Part shown: piece by piece, positions 9,832 to 18,458 of the stretch
How the letters are laid out: the number at the start of each line of letters is the position of its first letter
Numbering within the stretch: the stretch's first letter is position 1
Source: Larkinella rosea
GTDB taxonomy: Bacteria > Bacteroidota > Bacteroidia > Cytophagales > Spirosomataceae
DNA: 64,000 nt
Direction of reading: 5' to 3'
Assembly: GCF_003858635.1 (NCBI RefSeq)
Contig: NZ_RQJO01000009.1
Coordinates: forward strand, 1-64,000
Notes under the pieces: model-generated
What the model saw: only the letters and a program-made list of their open reading frames with translations
The model's database searches: none
Told to the model about the DNA's origin: nothing
Position numbers and translations under genes: made by a program

Positions 9832-10992
9832 TTAGTTCAGCAGTAAATCCAGCAACTGATCTTTCATTTCGCCCGCTTTTCGGACATACGGGCCATCGGT
9901 CAGCGTACCCATGTTCGTGCCGACAAAGACATACAATTGTTTTTCGGGGAAATAATACAATCCGCAGCCCGCGCCCAAACCGGCTCCGCCATGACCGTAT
10001 GCGAGCTGGCCCGAAAAATAGGAATGGTACAACCCCATGCCGTAACTCGGTTCTCCTTTTTTGTCGTTTACCCAGGTGGTCATCATTTTCATGCTTTTGT
10101 CGGACAACAACTTTCCCGCAAACAATCCTTGCAGAAACTTGACGTAGTCGAATGGAGATGCCACCAGCCCGTCGTCGCCGGTCAGTGAATTGACGTTCAC
10201 CTGCTGCATTTGCGAGACGTTTTCCAGCTTCCCGTCGCCAAAGCGGTCGAAATAACTGTTGACCAGATTCGGTTGATTCTGAAAGTTGTGATAAAAAGTT
10301 TGTTGCAGGTTCAGCGGAGCAATGACGCTTTCCTGAATCAATTTAGCATGATCGCCGTGAACCTGGTTGGCGATGAGAGCCAGCAGCAGGTAATTGGTAT
10401 CGGAGTAATCGAAATAACTGCCCGGTTTGAAGAGCAAAGAAGCCTTCCGAATGAACGACAGATACTCCTTGCCGGTGTATGACCGCAGCGGATTTTGCAG
10501 GAAAACCGTAATGTAATCGGTATCAAGCGAATAGCTGGGAATACCAGACGTATGGTTGAGCAGATTCCGAACCGTAATCGTTTCGGCATCGGAAATGTTG
10601 TCGCTGAGAGTAGCGGGCAAATAGGCGGTAATTGGTTTGTCAAGCTCAATTTTTCCGGCTTCCACCAGCTTTAAAATGCCGACGGCCATGTAGGTTTTGG
10701 CAACGCTCTGGCTGTATTGCAGGTGGCAGATTTGCATCGCGGTTTTGTCTTCCAGCCGCGCAAAACCGGATGCTCCGGCCCAATAACCTTCTTTAGGTGT
10801 ATATACCGCCACGGCAACGCCGGGTAGTCCTTCGGCCGTAAAACCGTCCAGCAGTTTCTGGACTTGTTGGGCTTTGGAGTACTTGGCGTTCAGCGGAGTC
10901 GTTTCGGTGCAGGAAACCGTGGGCGTCGCGAAATCATTGGGCTCGCAGGCCAGCAAACCCGCCAACAGCGCTCCAATAATAAGGTATTTCAT
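9832..10992 (-). CDS. Serine hydrolase lipoprotein (beta-lactamase class C fold)
   Basis: 386 residues with a lipobox ending at C16 (LLAC), so probably anchored in a membrane. The catalytic SxxK is S96-V-A-K99, the second motif is YSD at 196-198 (canonical YxN, here Asp as the third residue, a common variant before TNY), and the third is HGG at 334-336. This arrangement fits the S12 family: D-aminopeptidases, esterases and PBP4*-like hydrolases, seldom true beta-lactamases. Substrate is not predictable. The upstream gene ends 18 bases before its ATG on the same strand, so the two are likely co-transcribed. Confidence 0.88.
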   Translation of the reverse strand: MKYLIIGALLAGLLACEPNDFATPTVSCTETTPLNAKYSKAQQVQKLLDGFTAEGLPGVAVAVYTPKEGYWAGASGFARLEDKTAMQICHLQYSQSVAKTYMAVGILKLVEAGKIELDKPITAYLPATLSDNISDAETITVRNLLNHTSGIPSYSLDTDYITVFLQNPLRSYTGKEYLSFIRKASLLFKPGSYFDYSDTNYLLLALIANQVHGDHAKLIQESVIAPLNLQQTFYHNFQNQPNLVNSYFDRFGDGKLENVSQMQQVNVNSLTGDDGLVASPFDYVKFLQGLFAGKLLSDKSMKMMTTWVNDKKGEPSYGMGLYHSYFSGQLAYGHGGAGLGAGCGLYYFPEKQLYVFVGTNMGTLTDGPYVRKAGEMKDQLLDLLLN

Positions 10993-11010
10993 GATGGAAT
11001 GGTGTGTGAA

Positions 11011-11619
11011 TTAATGAAGAAGATGAATTCGGGAGCCAACCTGAATCAACTGGTTTGGCAAAATGGGCACATCGGGATTGTAACCTTGCAACACAAAAAA
11101 CTGGTAACTGACGAAGGGCTCAAAAACCGGTCTAGTTTTCTTGGACTGATAGCAAATGGAAACACCGACCGGTACCATCAGCAGCCCTTTCCCTTTCTGA
11201 CTAGCCGACTGCCATTCGCCGTTTGTAAACACACGTGTGGTGTTCGGGTGAAAAGCAAAATTGTAACCCAAACCTGCTTTGACCTCGGCATAAACCGGCC
11301 CGACGTGCGGACGATAGGCGGTTTGGGTGAAAACCGATAAACCGTTACCAGCGTATTTATTCCGGTAAACACCGACCTGAATCTGCTGGAGAAAGTTGCT
11401 CCGGCGGTTGTAGGCCAGCTCCGTGCCGAGGCTGATGCCGACGTTCGAGAAGGTGCTTTTCAGGTCCTTAAACGGCATCGAAATCGAATGGAATTGCAGA
11501 CATACGATGAGCGGCCAGTCGCGGTTGGGCCGTTCAGGCGACGGAATTTGTTGTGCGAAAACCGGCACTAAGCCCGGCAGGATGAGCAAAAGAAGATGGA
11601 GTAAAATTGATTTTGCCAT
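11011..11619 (-). CDS. Small exported outer-membrane-like beta protein
   Basis: 202 residues beginning with a signal peptide cleaved near FAQQ (about 22-23). The mature part is built of alternating hydrophobic strands with Gly and Tyr (for example VGVYRNKYAGNG, VYAEVKAGLGYNFAF, FEPFVSYQFFV), a pattern typical of short outer-membrane beta barrels. I do not recognise a named family. It precedes the serine hydrolase gene by 18 bases and probably forms an operon with it. Function unknown. Confidence 0.7.
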   Translation of the reverse strand: MAKSILLHLLLLILPGLVPVFAQQIPSPERPNRDWPLIVCLQFHSISMPFKDLKSTFSNVGISLGTELAYNRRSNFLQQIQVGVYRNKYAGNGLSVFTQTAYRPHVGPVYAEVKAGLGYNFAFHPNTTRVFTNGEWQSASQKGKGLLMVPVGVSICYQSKKTRPVFEPFVSYQFFVLQGYNPDVPILPNQLIQVGSRIHLLH

Positions 11620-11732
11620 GGCGTGGTCATTTTTGCTGCTGCAAATTACCGCCAGGAAAATGGGCTAATTCTTGTTTTTAGGACTGTTTTTCGGTGAAGT
11701 GTAGTGAAAATCGTCGTGAAGTGTAGTAGGAT

Positions 11733-12557
11733 TTAATCAATAACAAACCATTTTTTGAAAACCGGTGCCTTGATGCGACTCATCGGAATGCTTTCCGGAA
11801 AACCGGGTGTGGGTTTGAGCCGAATGTTGAGCTTGCCGTTTTCCAGCCGGTCGAAAGCGGCCAGCGTCTGGCGGTGCAGAATGTACTGGCGGTTGAGCCG
11901 GAAAAACCACTCGGCGGGGAGTTCCTGTTCCAGTTTGTCCAGCGACTGATCGATCACGTACCGCTTTTGCTGATCGGTCAACACCATCGTGTATTCGCCG
12001 TCCACGTAAAAACCGCTAATCTCGTGGAACGGAATCGCAATGTTCTGTTTGCCGGACCGAACCACAAAACCGTCCTGTCGGATGCGCAGCGCTTCGTTCT
12101 TTGTCAGATCGGCCTGCTGAAACTGAGCGTGGAAATGGGCGCCGATGTAGATCCCGTTGATAGCCAGAATCCAGATGAAGAAAATAAAAATGTCGTGGGT
12201 GTAAAACCGGCGCGGAACCGGCTGATCGCTGGCCAGAAAATTGACGAATTCCGTCGTTAACGCAATGACTAAAATACCCGCAACGGATGTCGCAATACAC
12301 TGAACGATAATGCGTTGGATGATACTTCTCTCGTATGGAAAACGCTGATCCAGTTGCTGAATCAGAAACCGGATTAACCACCAGGCGGCATAACCTTCCA
12401 GAGTATCGATCAGAAAAGTCGCAATCAGCCGCCAGCCCGACGGTATGTGTGTATACGTCAGGTAATAATTGAGGGCGTTGATAAACGGAATCAGAAACAG
12501 AAACAGCCGGACGTCGCGGAACGGATGCAACTCGACCGGTTTGGTGGATGACTCCAT
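11733..12557 (-). CDS. Membrane-anchored LytTR transcription regulator
   Basis: Four hydrophobic helices fill about residues 10-150, followed by a cytoplasmic LytTR DNA-binding domain (about 170-274) with the conserved FHEISGFYVDGEYTMV and FFRLNRQYILHR segments. There is no receiver domain, so it belongs to the membrane-bound LytTR group that probably senses through the helices. ATG 12557 (274 residues) is preferred to a TTG eleven codons upstream. No partner histidine kinase or obvious target is adjacent; a dyad at 12582-12661 lies directly upstream. Confidence 0.85.
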   Translation of the reverse strand: MESSTKPVELHPFRDVRLFLFLIPFINALNYYLTYTHIPSGWRLIATFLIDTLEGYAAWWLIRFLIQQLDQRFPYERSIIQRIIVQCIATSVAGILVIALTTEFVNFLASDQPVPRRFYTHDIFIFFIWILAINGIYIGAHFHAQFQQADLTKNEALRIRQDGFVVRSGKQNIAIPFHEISGFYVDGEYTMVLTDQQKRYVIDQSLDKLEQELPAEWFFRLNRQYILHRQTLAAFDRLENGKLNIRLKPTPGFPESIPMSRIKAPVFKKWFVID

Positions 12558-12581
12558 CGTTTTCCCGTTGTATGGTAGACC

Positions 12582-12661
12582 GTCAGACAAGAGAGAAAAG
12601 AAGTGAGATGAACTTAAAAACGATTAGTCGTTTATCTTTCCTCTCTTTTCTTTTGTCTCAC
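12582..12661. repeat. Intergenic mirrored dyad A
   Basis: A purine-rich left arm (GTCAGACAAGAGAGAAAAG from 12582) is answered by a pyrimidine-rich right arm (12637-12661, ending TTTTGTCTCAC), imperfectly complementary, around a perfect inner hairpin AAACGA-TTAG-TCGTTT at 12618-12633. It lies between the end of ychF and the start of the LytTR gene, beyond the ychF terminator. Confidence 0.55.
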
Positions 12662-12672
12662 TAAATAAAAAA

Positions 12673-12691
12673 AGCGGGTGGTTAGCCCGCT
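12673..12691 (-). terminator. Terminator of ychF
   Basis: AGCGGG and CCCGCT arms within 12673-12691 pair, followed on the minus strand by a run of seven T. It begins 5 bases after the ychF stop codon. Confidence 0.85.
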
Positions 12692-12695
12692 GTCG

Positions 12696-13799
12696 TTATG
12701 CGCTGTGCAGAAACTCCATGACATCGCCGTCGGCCACGACGTATTCCTTGCCTTCGACGGAGAGCTTTCCGGCTTCCCGAACGGCAGCCTGTGATTTATA
12801 CTGGACGAAATCGGGTATCTTGATAACCTGCGCCCGAATGAAGTGCTTTTCGAAGTCGGAGTGAATCACGCCCGCAGCCTGTGGCGCTTTCCAGCCGCGC
12901 TGGATCGTCCAGGCGCGAACCTCCTTAACACCCGCCGTAAAATAAGTAATCAGATTGAGTAACCGGTATGATGCTTTGATGAGCAGATCCAGACCGGATT
13001 CCTGCAAACCGTATTCTTCCAGAAAGAGCTGGCGTTCGTCCGGATCTTCCATTTCGGCAATCTGGGCTTCGATGGCGGCACACACGATCACGACTTCCGC
13101 GCCTTCCTTTTTCGCCATTTCTTTCAACTCCTCGGAATATTTATTACCGCCGGGCAGCGATTTTTCGTCGACGTTGGCCACGTAGATGACCGGTTTGACG
13201 GTCAGCAACTGAAGTTCGCCCACAGCCGCAAAGCGTTCTTCGGGTGTCACGTCCACTGCTCGGGCGTTCAAGCCGGATTCCAGCGCTTTTTTGTAGCGGA
13301 TCAACACTTCCAGTTCGGCTTTTGCTTTGGCATCGCTACCGGCGCGAACGGCCTTTTCGGTCCGCTGGAGTTTGCGATCCACCGACTCCAGATCTTTCAG
13401 TTGTAGCTCAATATCAATGATTTCCTTGTCGAAAATCGGACTCACGCGCCCTTCGACGTGCACGATGTTGTCGTCTTCAAAACACCGGATGACGTGGACA
13501 ATGGCGTCGACTTCCCGGATATTTGCCAGAAACTTGTTGCCCAGCCCCTGGCCCTGACTGGCACCTTTGACCAAACCGGCGATGTCGACAAACTCAATAA
13601 TCGTGGGCACCACTTTCTGGGGTTTGACCAGACTTTCGAGGGTATCCAGCCGCTCATCCGGAACCGTTACGACGCCGACGTTGGGATCTATGGTACAGAA
13701 CGGATAATTGGCCGCTTCGGCTTTCCCGCTCGAAATCGCATTAAACAACGTGGACTTCCCCACATTGGGCAGCCCGACAATACCGCATTGAAGACTCAT
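12696..13799 (-). CDS. ychF: Redox-regulated ATPase YchF
   Basis: 367 residues, the usual length for YchF/Ola1, a P-loop NTPase of the Obg group that prefers ATP and binds ribosomes. Walker A is GLPNVGKS (9-16), the switch region holds DIAGLVKGASQGQGLG, and the G4 position reads NVDE rather than NKxD, which explains the ATP preference in this family. A coiled-coil insertion (about 130-200) and the C-terminal TGS domain (about 280-363) are present. It is monocistronic and has its own terminator. Confidence 0.96.
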   Translation of the reverse strand: MSLQCGIVGLPNVGKSTLFNAISSGKAEAANYPFCTIDPNVGVVTVPDERLDTLESLVKPQKVVPTIIEFVDIAGLVKGASQGQGLGNKFLANIREVDAIVHVIRCFEDDNIVHVEGRVSPIFDKEIIDIELQLKDLESVDRKLQRTEKAVRAGSDAKAKAELEVLIRYKKALESGLNARAVDVTPEERFAAVGELQLLTVKPVIYVANVDEKSLPGGNKYSEELKEMAKKEGAEVVIVCAAIEAQIAEMEDPDERQLFLEEYGLQESGLDLLIKASYRLLNLITYFTAGVKEVRAWTIQRGWKAPQAAGVIHSDFEKHFIRAQVIKIPDFVQYKSQAAVREAGKLSVEGKEYVVADGDVMEFLHSA

Positions 13800-13821
13800 G
13801 AATTTTTAATGTTGAATGAGC

Positions 13822-13892
13822 GAATGATAGGATGAGTGAATAAATCCATGAGCTTGCCTTGCCCATTCTATTATTCACTCATTCTATCATTC
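13822..13892. repeat. Intergenic mirrored dyad B
   Basis: Left arm 13822-13843 (GAATGATAGGATGAGTGAAT...) pairs with right arm 13871-13892 with one mismatch in 22; a further GAATGA word extends the left arm. It lies between the ychF start and the downstream terminator of the DUF3276 gene and is made of repeated GAATGA/GATAG words. Confidence 0.7.
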
Positions 13893-13938
13893 AAAATTAT
13901 TTTGTAAAGTTCGGACATTCGGGGGCGAAAAACAAAAA

Positions 13939-13960
13939 AGCCTCCGGTGGATCAGAGGCT
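13939..13960 (-). terminator. Terminator of DUF3276 gene
   Basis: AGCCTC (13939-13944) and GAGGCT (13955-13960) form a stem; the minus strand continues into a T-run. It is 27 bases beyond the stop of the DUF3276 gene. Confidence 0.75.
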
Positions 13961-13986
13961 AAGTTGTGGAAGAAGGGTAGAGTTGG

Positions 13987-14337
13987 TTATTCCCACTTTA
14001 ATTCGGTGCCGCCAACATCTTCGAGTTCGTCTTTGACTGCGTACTGCGAAAAGTCGAATTCCGGCATCAAATCCGATTTAATGTATTGAATGGTGTCATG
14101 TAAAGCCTCCGAGAATTTGTCAAAATCTTCTTTATACAGAAACATCTTGTGTTTCTCATAGATAAAACCGTCGCCCTGCGGATGCCGGCGACTTTCAGTA
14201 ATGGTCAGATAGTAATCGTTGGCGCGGGTGGATTTAACGTCAAAGAAGTAGGTACGTTTTCCAGCCCTGACGCGCTTGGAAAAGATTTTTTCTTTCTCTT
14301 TTTCTTCCACAATCTCTGGTGGTTTGGGGTGATTCAA
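13987..14337 (-). CDS. DUF3276 (PUR-alpha-like) nucleic-acid-binding protein
   Basis: Up to 116 residues with the well conserved IFSKRVRAGKRTYFFDVK core of DUF3276, a Bacteroidota family with the PUR fold that binds single-stranded DNA or RNA. The C-terminus is acidic. The longest frame starts at TTG 14337; a GTG at 14310 would give the usual family start (EEKEKEKIF) and may be the real one. A TATTTTTG promoter box lies at 14368-14375. Its physiological role is not known with certainty. Confidence 0.85.
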   Translation of the reverse strand: MNHPKPPEIVEEKEKEKIFSKRVRAGKRTYFFDVKSTRANDYYLTITESRRHPQGDGFIYEKHKMFLYKEDFDKFSEALHDTIQYIKSDLMPEFDFSQYAVKDELEDVGGTELKWE

Positions 14338-14367
14338 ACGCTAAAATAAGCGGATTAGTATAACTAG

Positions 14368-14375
14368 CAAAAATA
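14368..14375 (-). promoter_or_regulatory. Promoter -7 box of DUF3276 gene
   Basis: Minus-strand TATTTTTG, an exact TAnnTTTG match, 31 bases upstream of the TTG start and 58 upstream of the alternative GTG. Confidence 0.5.
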
Positions 14376-14454
14376 TTGCCTTAAATTAATTTTTATAGCG
14401 TACGGTCCAAACTGGACAGTTTTAAGAGAACACTAGAATAAATTAAGAAAACAG

Positions 14455-14485
14455 TTTGCTCCTTAAGCAGTTGCTGTTATCTTTG
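14455..14485 (+). promoter_or_regulatory. Promoter of the RlpA-like gene
   Basis: TTTG at 14455-14458, a 19-base spacer, then TATCTTTG at 14478-14485: a textbook Bacteroidota sigma-70 promoter. Transcription should start near 14492, leaving an untranslated leader of about 85 bases. Confidence 0.8.
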
Positions 14486-14514
14486 TAAGGAGGGAATTGT
14501 TAAATTTCTGCTAA

Positions 14515-14551
14515 AGGTGGGGCATAAGTGTCTGATGCTCAACCTTTTTTT
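14515..14551 (+). terminator. Terminator-like hairpin in the RlpA leader
   Basis: AGGTGGGGCAT (14515-14525) pairs with ATGCTCAACCT (14535-14545) with one mismatch and one G-T pair, and is followed at once by seven T. It lies between the predicted transcription start and the ATG at 14576, so it may attenuate the downstream gene. Confidence 0.5.
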
Positions 14552-14575
14552 GTTTTCCACCAAACCTCAAACTGT

Positions 14576-15022
14576 ATGAGTATAATCGTCACGATCATGC
14601 TGCTTTTCGGCGGTATGAAATCAACGGAGGCCTATTCAGGTCTCATACAGAAAGGAAAGGCTTCTTTCTATTCAAAACGCTTTCATGGGAAAAAAACCAG
14701 TAGCGGAGAACGCTATCAGAATGAAAAACTGACGGCAGCACACATTTCTCTACCCATGAATACCCTGGTCGAAGTGACCAATTTATCCAACAACCAATCC
14801 GTCGTCGTACGGATCAATGACCGGGGGCCGCACGGCAAAGGCCGCATCATCGATCTGGCGTATTCAGCCGCCAAAGCCCTCGGAATCGTCAAAACGGGCA
14901 TCGCCAACGTGGCGATCCGGGTTGTTGGGAACAACCGGAAAATAATGGATCCGGCCACCGCCGACTTGTTTCCTCTTAATCCCGGTTTGGAACCGCTGTT
15001 GGCACCTGTCGACAACATTTAA
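14576..15022 (+). CDS. RlpA-like double-psi beta-barrel protein
   Basis: 148 residues with a short signal peptide (about 1-20) and an RlpA-type double-psi beta-barrel: GKASFYSKRFHGKKTSSGE, then the KLTAAHISLPMNTLVEV strand and the RINDRGP motif. RlpA proteins are septal or cell-wall associated, some with lytic transglycosylase activity on denuded glycan; this short form lacks a SPOR domain. ATG 14576 is chosen over a GTG at 14528 because the latter falls inside the terminator-like leader hairpin. Confidence 0.85.
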   Translation: MSIIVTIMLLFGGMKSTEAYSGLIQKGKASFYSKRFHGKKTSSGERYQNEKLTAAHISLPMNTLVEVTNLSNNQSVVVRINDRGPHGKGRIIDLAYSAAKALGIVKTGIANVAIRVVGNNRKIMDPATADLFPLNPGLEPLLAPVDNI

Positions 15023-15179
15023 GCGCGCCCAACGTTTTCGTATCGCGGTTAGATCACCGAAACAGAAAGTAGCTGGCACCGGGTGCATTTCAGACACGGA
15101 ATGTAATTAAGGCTTCCGGAGCGCGAACTACCTTTTGATTCCCTTGGATGATCTGGCCGCGATATGTATTTTTACGACT

Positions 15180-16091
15180 ATGGCATCGCAAGTAGATTTA
15201 CTCAAAGTCCGGGAATACGGCAATGTGGAGTTCCTCGCCCGTCAGATGGTGGAGGGATTTATCACCGGTTTACACAAGTCGCCCTTCCACGGTTTTTCGG
15301 TGGAATTTGCCGAACATCGGCTCTACAACACCGGCGAAAGTACCCGCTACATCGACTGGAAAGTGTTTGCCAAAAGCGAACGGCTGTTTGTCAAGCGGTT
15401 TGAAGAAGAAACCAACCTGCGCTGCCACCTGCTGCTCGATACGTCGTCGACGATGTATTATCCCGAACCGGGTTACGGCAAAATCACATTCAGCATTCTG
15501 GCGTCGGCCTGCATTGCCTACCTGCTGCAACGCCAGAAAGATGCCGTCAGCCTGACCACGTTTGCCGAAGGAATCGATATTCAAACGCAGACGAAATCGA
15601 CGCCCTCGCACGTTCACAAGATCTTCCAGCAACTCAATACGTTGCTGCAACAACCTCCACCGCTGCGAAAAACGTCGGCGGCCGAGGTGATTCACCAACT
15701 GGCCGAAAAGATCAATAAACGCTCGCTGGTGGTGATTTTTAGTGATATGTTCGAAAACGTGTCGGATGTTGATCACCTGTTTTCGGCCCTGCAACACCTG
15801 CGGCATAACCTCCACGAAGTGCTGATCTTTCACGTGACCGACAAAAAAACCGAGGAGGATTTCGCCTTCGACGAGCGTCCGTACGAATTCATCGATCTGG
15901 AAACCGGTGATAAAGTGAAGGTACAGCCGAATCAGGTGCGAGACAGTTACCAGACCGCCATCAAAAATTTTTACCACGAACTCAAACTCCGCTGCGGCCA
16001 GTACCGGATCGACTTCATCGAAGCCGACATTGCCAAAGGCTTCGATCAGATTCTAACCAGTTACCTGGTGAAGCGGACGAAGATGAAGTAA
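15180..16091 (+). CDS. DUF58 domain protein
   Basis: 303 residues. It carries the DUF58 hallmark G-x-HKSPFHGFSVEFAEHR segment and a vWA-like fold with LLLDTSSTM as the metal-site start. DUF58 proteins are usually encoded with MoxR ATPases and act in membrane-protein assembly or stress; no moxR is next to this one. Start ATG 15180 gives the family-typical N-terminus. A TTGG and TATTTTTA pair ends only 6 bases before this ATG, so the transcript might be nearly leaderless. Confidence 0.88.
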   Translation: MASQVDLLKVREYGNVEFLARQMVEGFITGLHKSPFHGFSVEFAEHRLYNTGESTRYIDWKVFAKSERLFVKRFEEETNLRCHLLLDTSSTMYYPEPGYGKITFSILASACIAYLLQRQKDAVSLTTFAEGIDIQTQTKSTPSHVHKIFQQLNTLLQQPPPLRKTSAAEVIHQLAEKINKRSLVVIFSDMFENVSDVDHLFSALQHLRHNLHEVLIFHVTDKKTEEDFAFDERPYEFIDLETGDKVKVQPNQVRDSYQTAIKNFYHELKLRCGQYRIDFIEADIAKGFDQILTSYLVKRTKMK

Positions 16092-16176
16092 AAAGGAGGA
16101 GGGAGGAAAGGAAAAGGGAAGTAAACCCTCATACTTTCATCCTCTCCTCCCTTCATCCTTTTCTTCTTTACTTCCC
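16092..16176. repeat. Intergenic mirrored dyad C
   Basis: Purine-rich AGGAGGAGGGAGG sequence (16092-16125) faces pyrimidine-rich CTCTCCTCCC sequence (16142-16176) between two convergent genes. Pairing is possible in several registers, so it could serve as a two-way terminator. It reaches the stop codon of the thioredoxin gene at 16168. Confidence 0.5.
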
Positions 16177-17604
16177 CTTCACACTTGCTTTCGCGTCCTT
16201 CATCGGGGCCGGTTTTCTGGTTGCTTTCTGCTGCTGTAGAAAATTGAAATACCCTTCCAGATCTTCGACCGGTAATCGGCGGGCCAGGATCTTCTTGTCT
16301 TTGTCGAGCACGTAAACCGTCGGCGTCGAATAAACATCGTACTTATTTTTGTAATCGACCGGCGCACTGGGGCCGTAGACGTTGATCAGGCTTTGAAGTT
16401 TGAATTCCCGGATAAATTTTTTCCAGAGGGCCTCGGATTTGCTAATCGCTACAGCGTACACCTGGACGCCTTTCGCTTTATTTTTATCGTAAAACTTTTT
16501 CAGCGCCGGAGCCGACTCGCGGCAGTGCCCGCATTCCGGATCGTAAAAGAAGGTAATCGTGTATTCAGCCTTTACGTTGTGTAGGGCCTGAAGATGTCCC
16601 AGGGTGTCTTTCAGCGTGACGTTCGGGAGGGTTTTTCCGGCCAGCAGCGGTTTTAGAATCTTCACCCGGTCGCGCATGCTGGTGAGCGTCGAGGTGTCAC
16701 TCACAGGCATAATACCGCTCAGCCAGTATTTTTCGGCCATGTGAATGAACAAACCGTCGGTGTTCAACACCTTTTTCTGCTCTTCGTATTGGTTGGTAAT
16801 GTACCAGATGGTGTACCGAAGAATATCCTTGTTGGCTTTCGCTTTATTGACAACGTAATCAGCCGCCGGAATGAGCGAATCAACCGTCTGAACGGTCAGT
16901 TCTTTCATGTAGCGGTCAATTTTACTTTGCAGAAACGGGGTGTATTCCAGTCGTCCGTCCGAAAAATCAAAGCCGTCGAAGAAGTGGTTTCGGTAATAAT
17001 TAAAAACAAAATTGGAATCCGGGCGTCCATTGGCCAGCTTCGGCGCTTCCGGAATTTCGGGTTCCTCGGCGGCCCTGAACAGCTTCACCGTTAAGGTGTT
17101 GGCATTTTTGGCAATAAAGTCTTTGCGATACTCCTCCACTTCCTTTTGTCCGGCGGCTATCTGGGCGGCTGTAGCTCCCTTTTTTTGCAAAGCACCGATT
17201 TCTGCGTACTTTTTGCTCAGGAATTTCTGGTAGCCATAAAAAAGCTCATTTTCATTTGAACCGGTAATTTTCATGGATTCGATGACATTTACCGTATCAG
17301 CTTCAATCGAAAACCGCTGTTCGCCAATGACCAGTTGCAAGACCGGCTTGGAATCCACCACGATCATATACAGACCACCGGGCAGTTCCTTGGCACCGTC
17401 GAACACCAGCTTTCCCTCCGCATCGGCGGTGGCGGTGTCGCGGGGGGTGAAGGAGGTTTGCCCGTAGAAACTGGCGAGGTAAGCGGTTTTACCCGCCAGA
17501 CCTTTGATGCGGGCCGTAACGAGGTGACCACCGGGCGATTGCGCGAGCAGGATGGAGGCAGAAAGAAACAGCAGTAAAGCCGTAAAACCGGATCGGCGAT
17601 TCAT
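16168..17604 (-). CDS. TlpA-type thioredoxin with DUF4369/DUF5106 domains
   Basis: 478 residues, signal peptide about 1-22 (ILLAQS). An N-terminal DUF4369-like beta domain (about 25-130) and a helical DUF5106-like middle lead to a thioredoxin domain with C358-G-H-C361 and the cis-Pro segment YSTPTVYVLD. Such proteins are common envelope oxidoreductases in Bacteroidota. The C-terminal tail is basic. A TATCTTTG promoter box lies 35 bases upstream. Redox partner unknown. Confidence 0.87.
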   Translation of the reverse strand: MNRRSGFTALLLFLSASILLAQSPGGHLVTARIKGLAGKTAYLASFYGQTSFTPRDTATADAEGKLVFDGAKELPGGLYMIVVDSKPVLQLVIGEQRFSIEADTVNVIESMKITGSNENELFYGYQKFLSKKYAEIGALQKKGATAAQIAAGQKEVEEYRKDFIAKNANTLTVKLFRAAEEPEIPEAPKLANGRPDSNFVFNYYRNHFFDGFDFSDGRLEYTPFLQSKIDRYMKELTVQTVDSLIPAADYVVNKAKANKDILRYTIWYITNQYEEQKKVLNTDGLFIHMAEKYWLSGIMPVSDTSTLTSMRDRVKILKPLLAGKTLPNVTLKDTLGHLQALHNVKAEYTITFFYDPECGHCRESAPALKKFYDKNKAKGVQVYAVAISKSEALWKKFIREFKLQSLINVYGPSAPVDYKNKYDVYSTPTVYVLDKDKKILARRLPVEDLEGYFNFLQQQKATRKPAPMKDAKASVKGK

Positions 17605-17638
17605 GGATAGAGCGGTTGATTGACCAGAGTCTGGTACA

Positions 17639-17646
17639 CAAAGATA
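17639..17646 (-). promoter_or_regulatory. Promoter -7 box of thioredoxin gene
   Basis: Minus-strand TATCTTTG, exact TAnnTTTG match, 35 bases upstream of the ATG at 17604. It overlaps the upstream region of the divergent ElyC-like gene. Confidence 0.5.
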
Positions 17647-17685
17647 CTAGTTATAACGATTGGGGCATTGGCCTTCGCATACACG

Positions 17686-18456
17686 ATGTTCTACTTTCTT
17701 TCCAAAGTGCTTTCCTTTCTGATAATGCCGCTGGGGCTGCTCACCATCGCGCTATTAGTTGCATTACTAACCAAAAATCATGCCCGTCGACGTCAGGCGC
17801 TGCTTTCCGCCGTCGTTCTGCTGTTGATTTCGGGTAATGGGTTTATTACAAACGAGTTAGCATTGTTCTGGGAAGTTTCACCAGCCCGTCTTACTGCCCG
17901 TAAAAATCCGCGCATCGGGGTGGTTCTGACGGGAGGAATGATGCAGGTCGACGGCGAGCCGCGCAATCACCTCTATCTGGGCGATCAGGCGGATCGGATG
18001 GGGCAGGCCCTGCTGCTGTACAAATCCGGGCAGATTCAGAAAATATTGATCAGCGGGGGGACCGGCGGAATCATCCAACGCGACGTGGCCGAAGAAGGGC
18101 GATTGACGCGGCAATTTTTGCTCATCGCCGGGGTTCCGGCGCAGGATGTTTTACTGGAAAACCGGTCGCGCAACACGCACGAGAATGCGCTGTTTTCGGC
18201 ACCGATCCTTCAAAAACAATTTAAAGGATACGAATACGTGCTGATTACCTCCGCCTGGCACATGCGCCGGGCCGTCGGGTGTTTTCGGAAGCAGAACATT
18301 TCTGTCACTCCATACCCGGCGGCTTTTGTCGGAGGGCCACGCGAGTTTGCTCCCACTCATCTTTTACTTCCCTCAGAAAAAGCCCTGTTTGACTTCTACT
18401 GGCTTCTTCACGAGTTTGTGGGCTACTCGGCTTACTGGGCCGTGGGCTACCTGTAG
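17686..18456 (+). CDS. ElyC/YdcF-like DUF218 membrane protein
   Basis: 256 residues with two N-terminal hydrophobic helices and a DUF218 domain. Visible marks are VVLTGGMM, ISGGTGG, the RSRNTHENA motif and LITSAWHMRRA, all typical. ElyC in E. coli affects envelope integrity and lipid-carrier metabolism; the reaction is not established for this subfamily. The ATG at 17686 gives the family-typical start; a TTG at 17620 would extend it into the divergent promoter. Its stop is 2 bases from the stop of convergent pfkA. Confidence 0.88.
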   Translation: MFYFLSKVLSFLIMPLGLLTIALLVALLTKNHARRRQALLSAVVLLLISGNGFITNELALFWEVSPARLTARKNPRIGVVLTGGMMQVDGEPRNHLYLGDQADRMGQALLLYKSGQIQKILISGGTGGIIQRDVAEEGRLTRQFLLIAGVPAQDVLLENRSRNTHENALFSAPILQKQFKGYEYVLITSAWHMRRAVGCFRKQNISVTPYPAAFVGGPREFAPTHLLLPSEKALFDFYWLLHEFVGYSAYWAVGYL

Positions 18457-18458
18457 AG

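Noticed and set aside
9832-10992. True class C beta-lactamase
   Set aside because: The motif set fits the broad S12 serine hydrolase group; a lipobox and YSD instead of YxN do not favour an AmpC-type enzyme.
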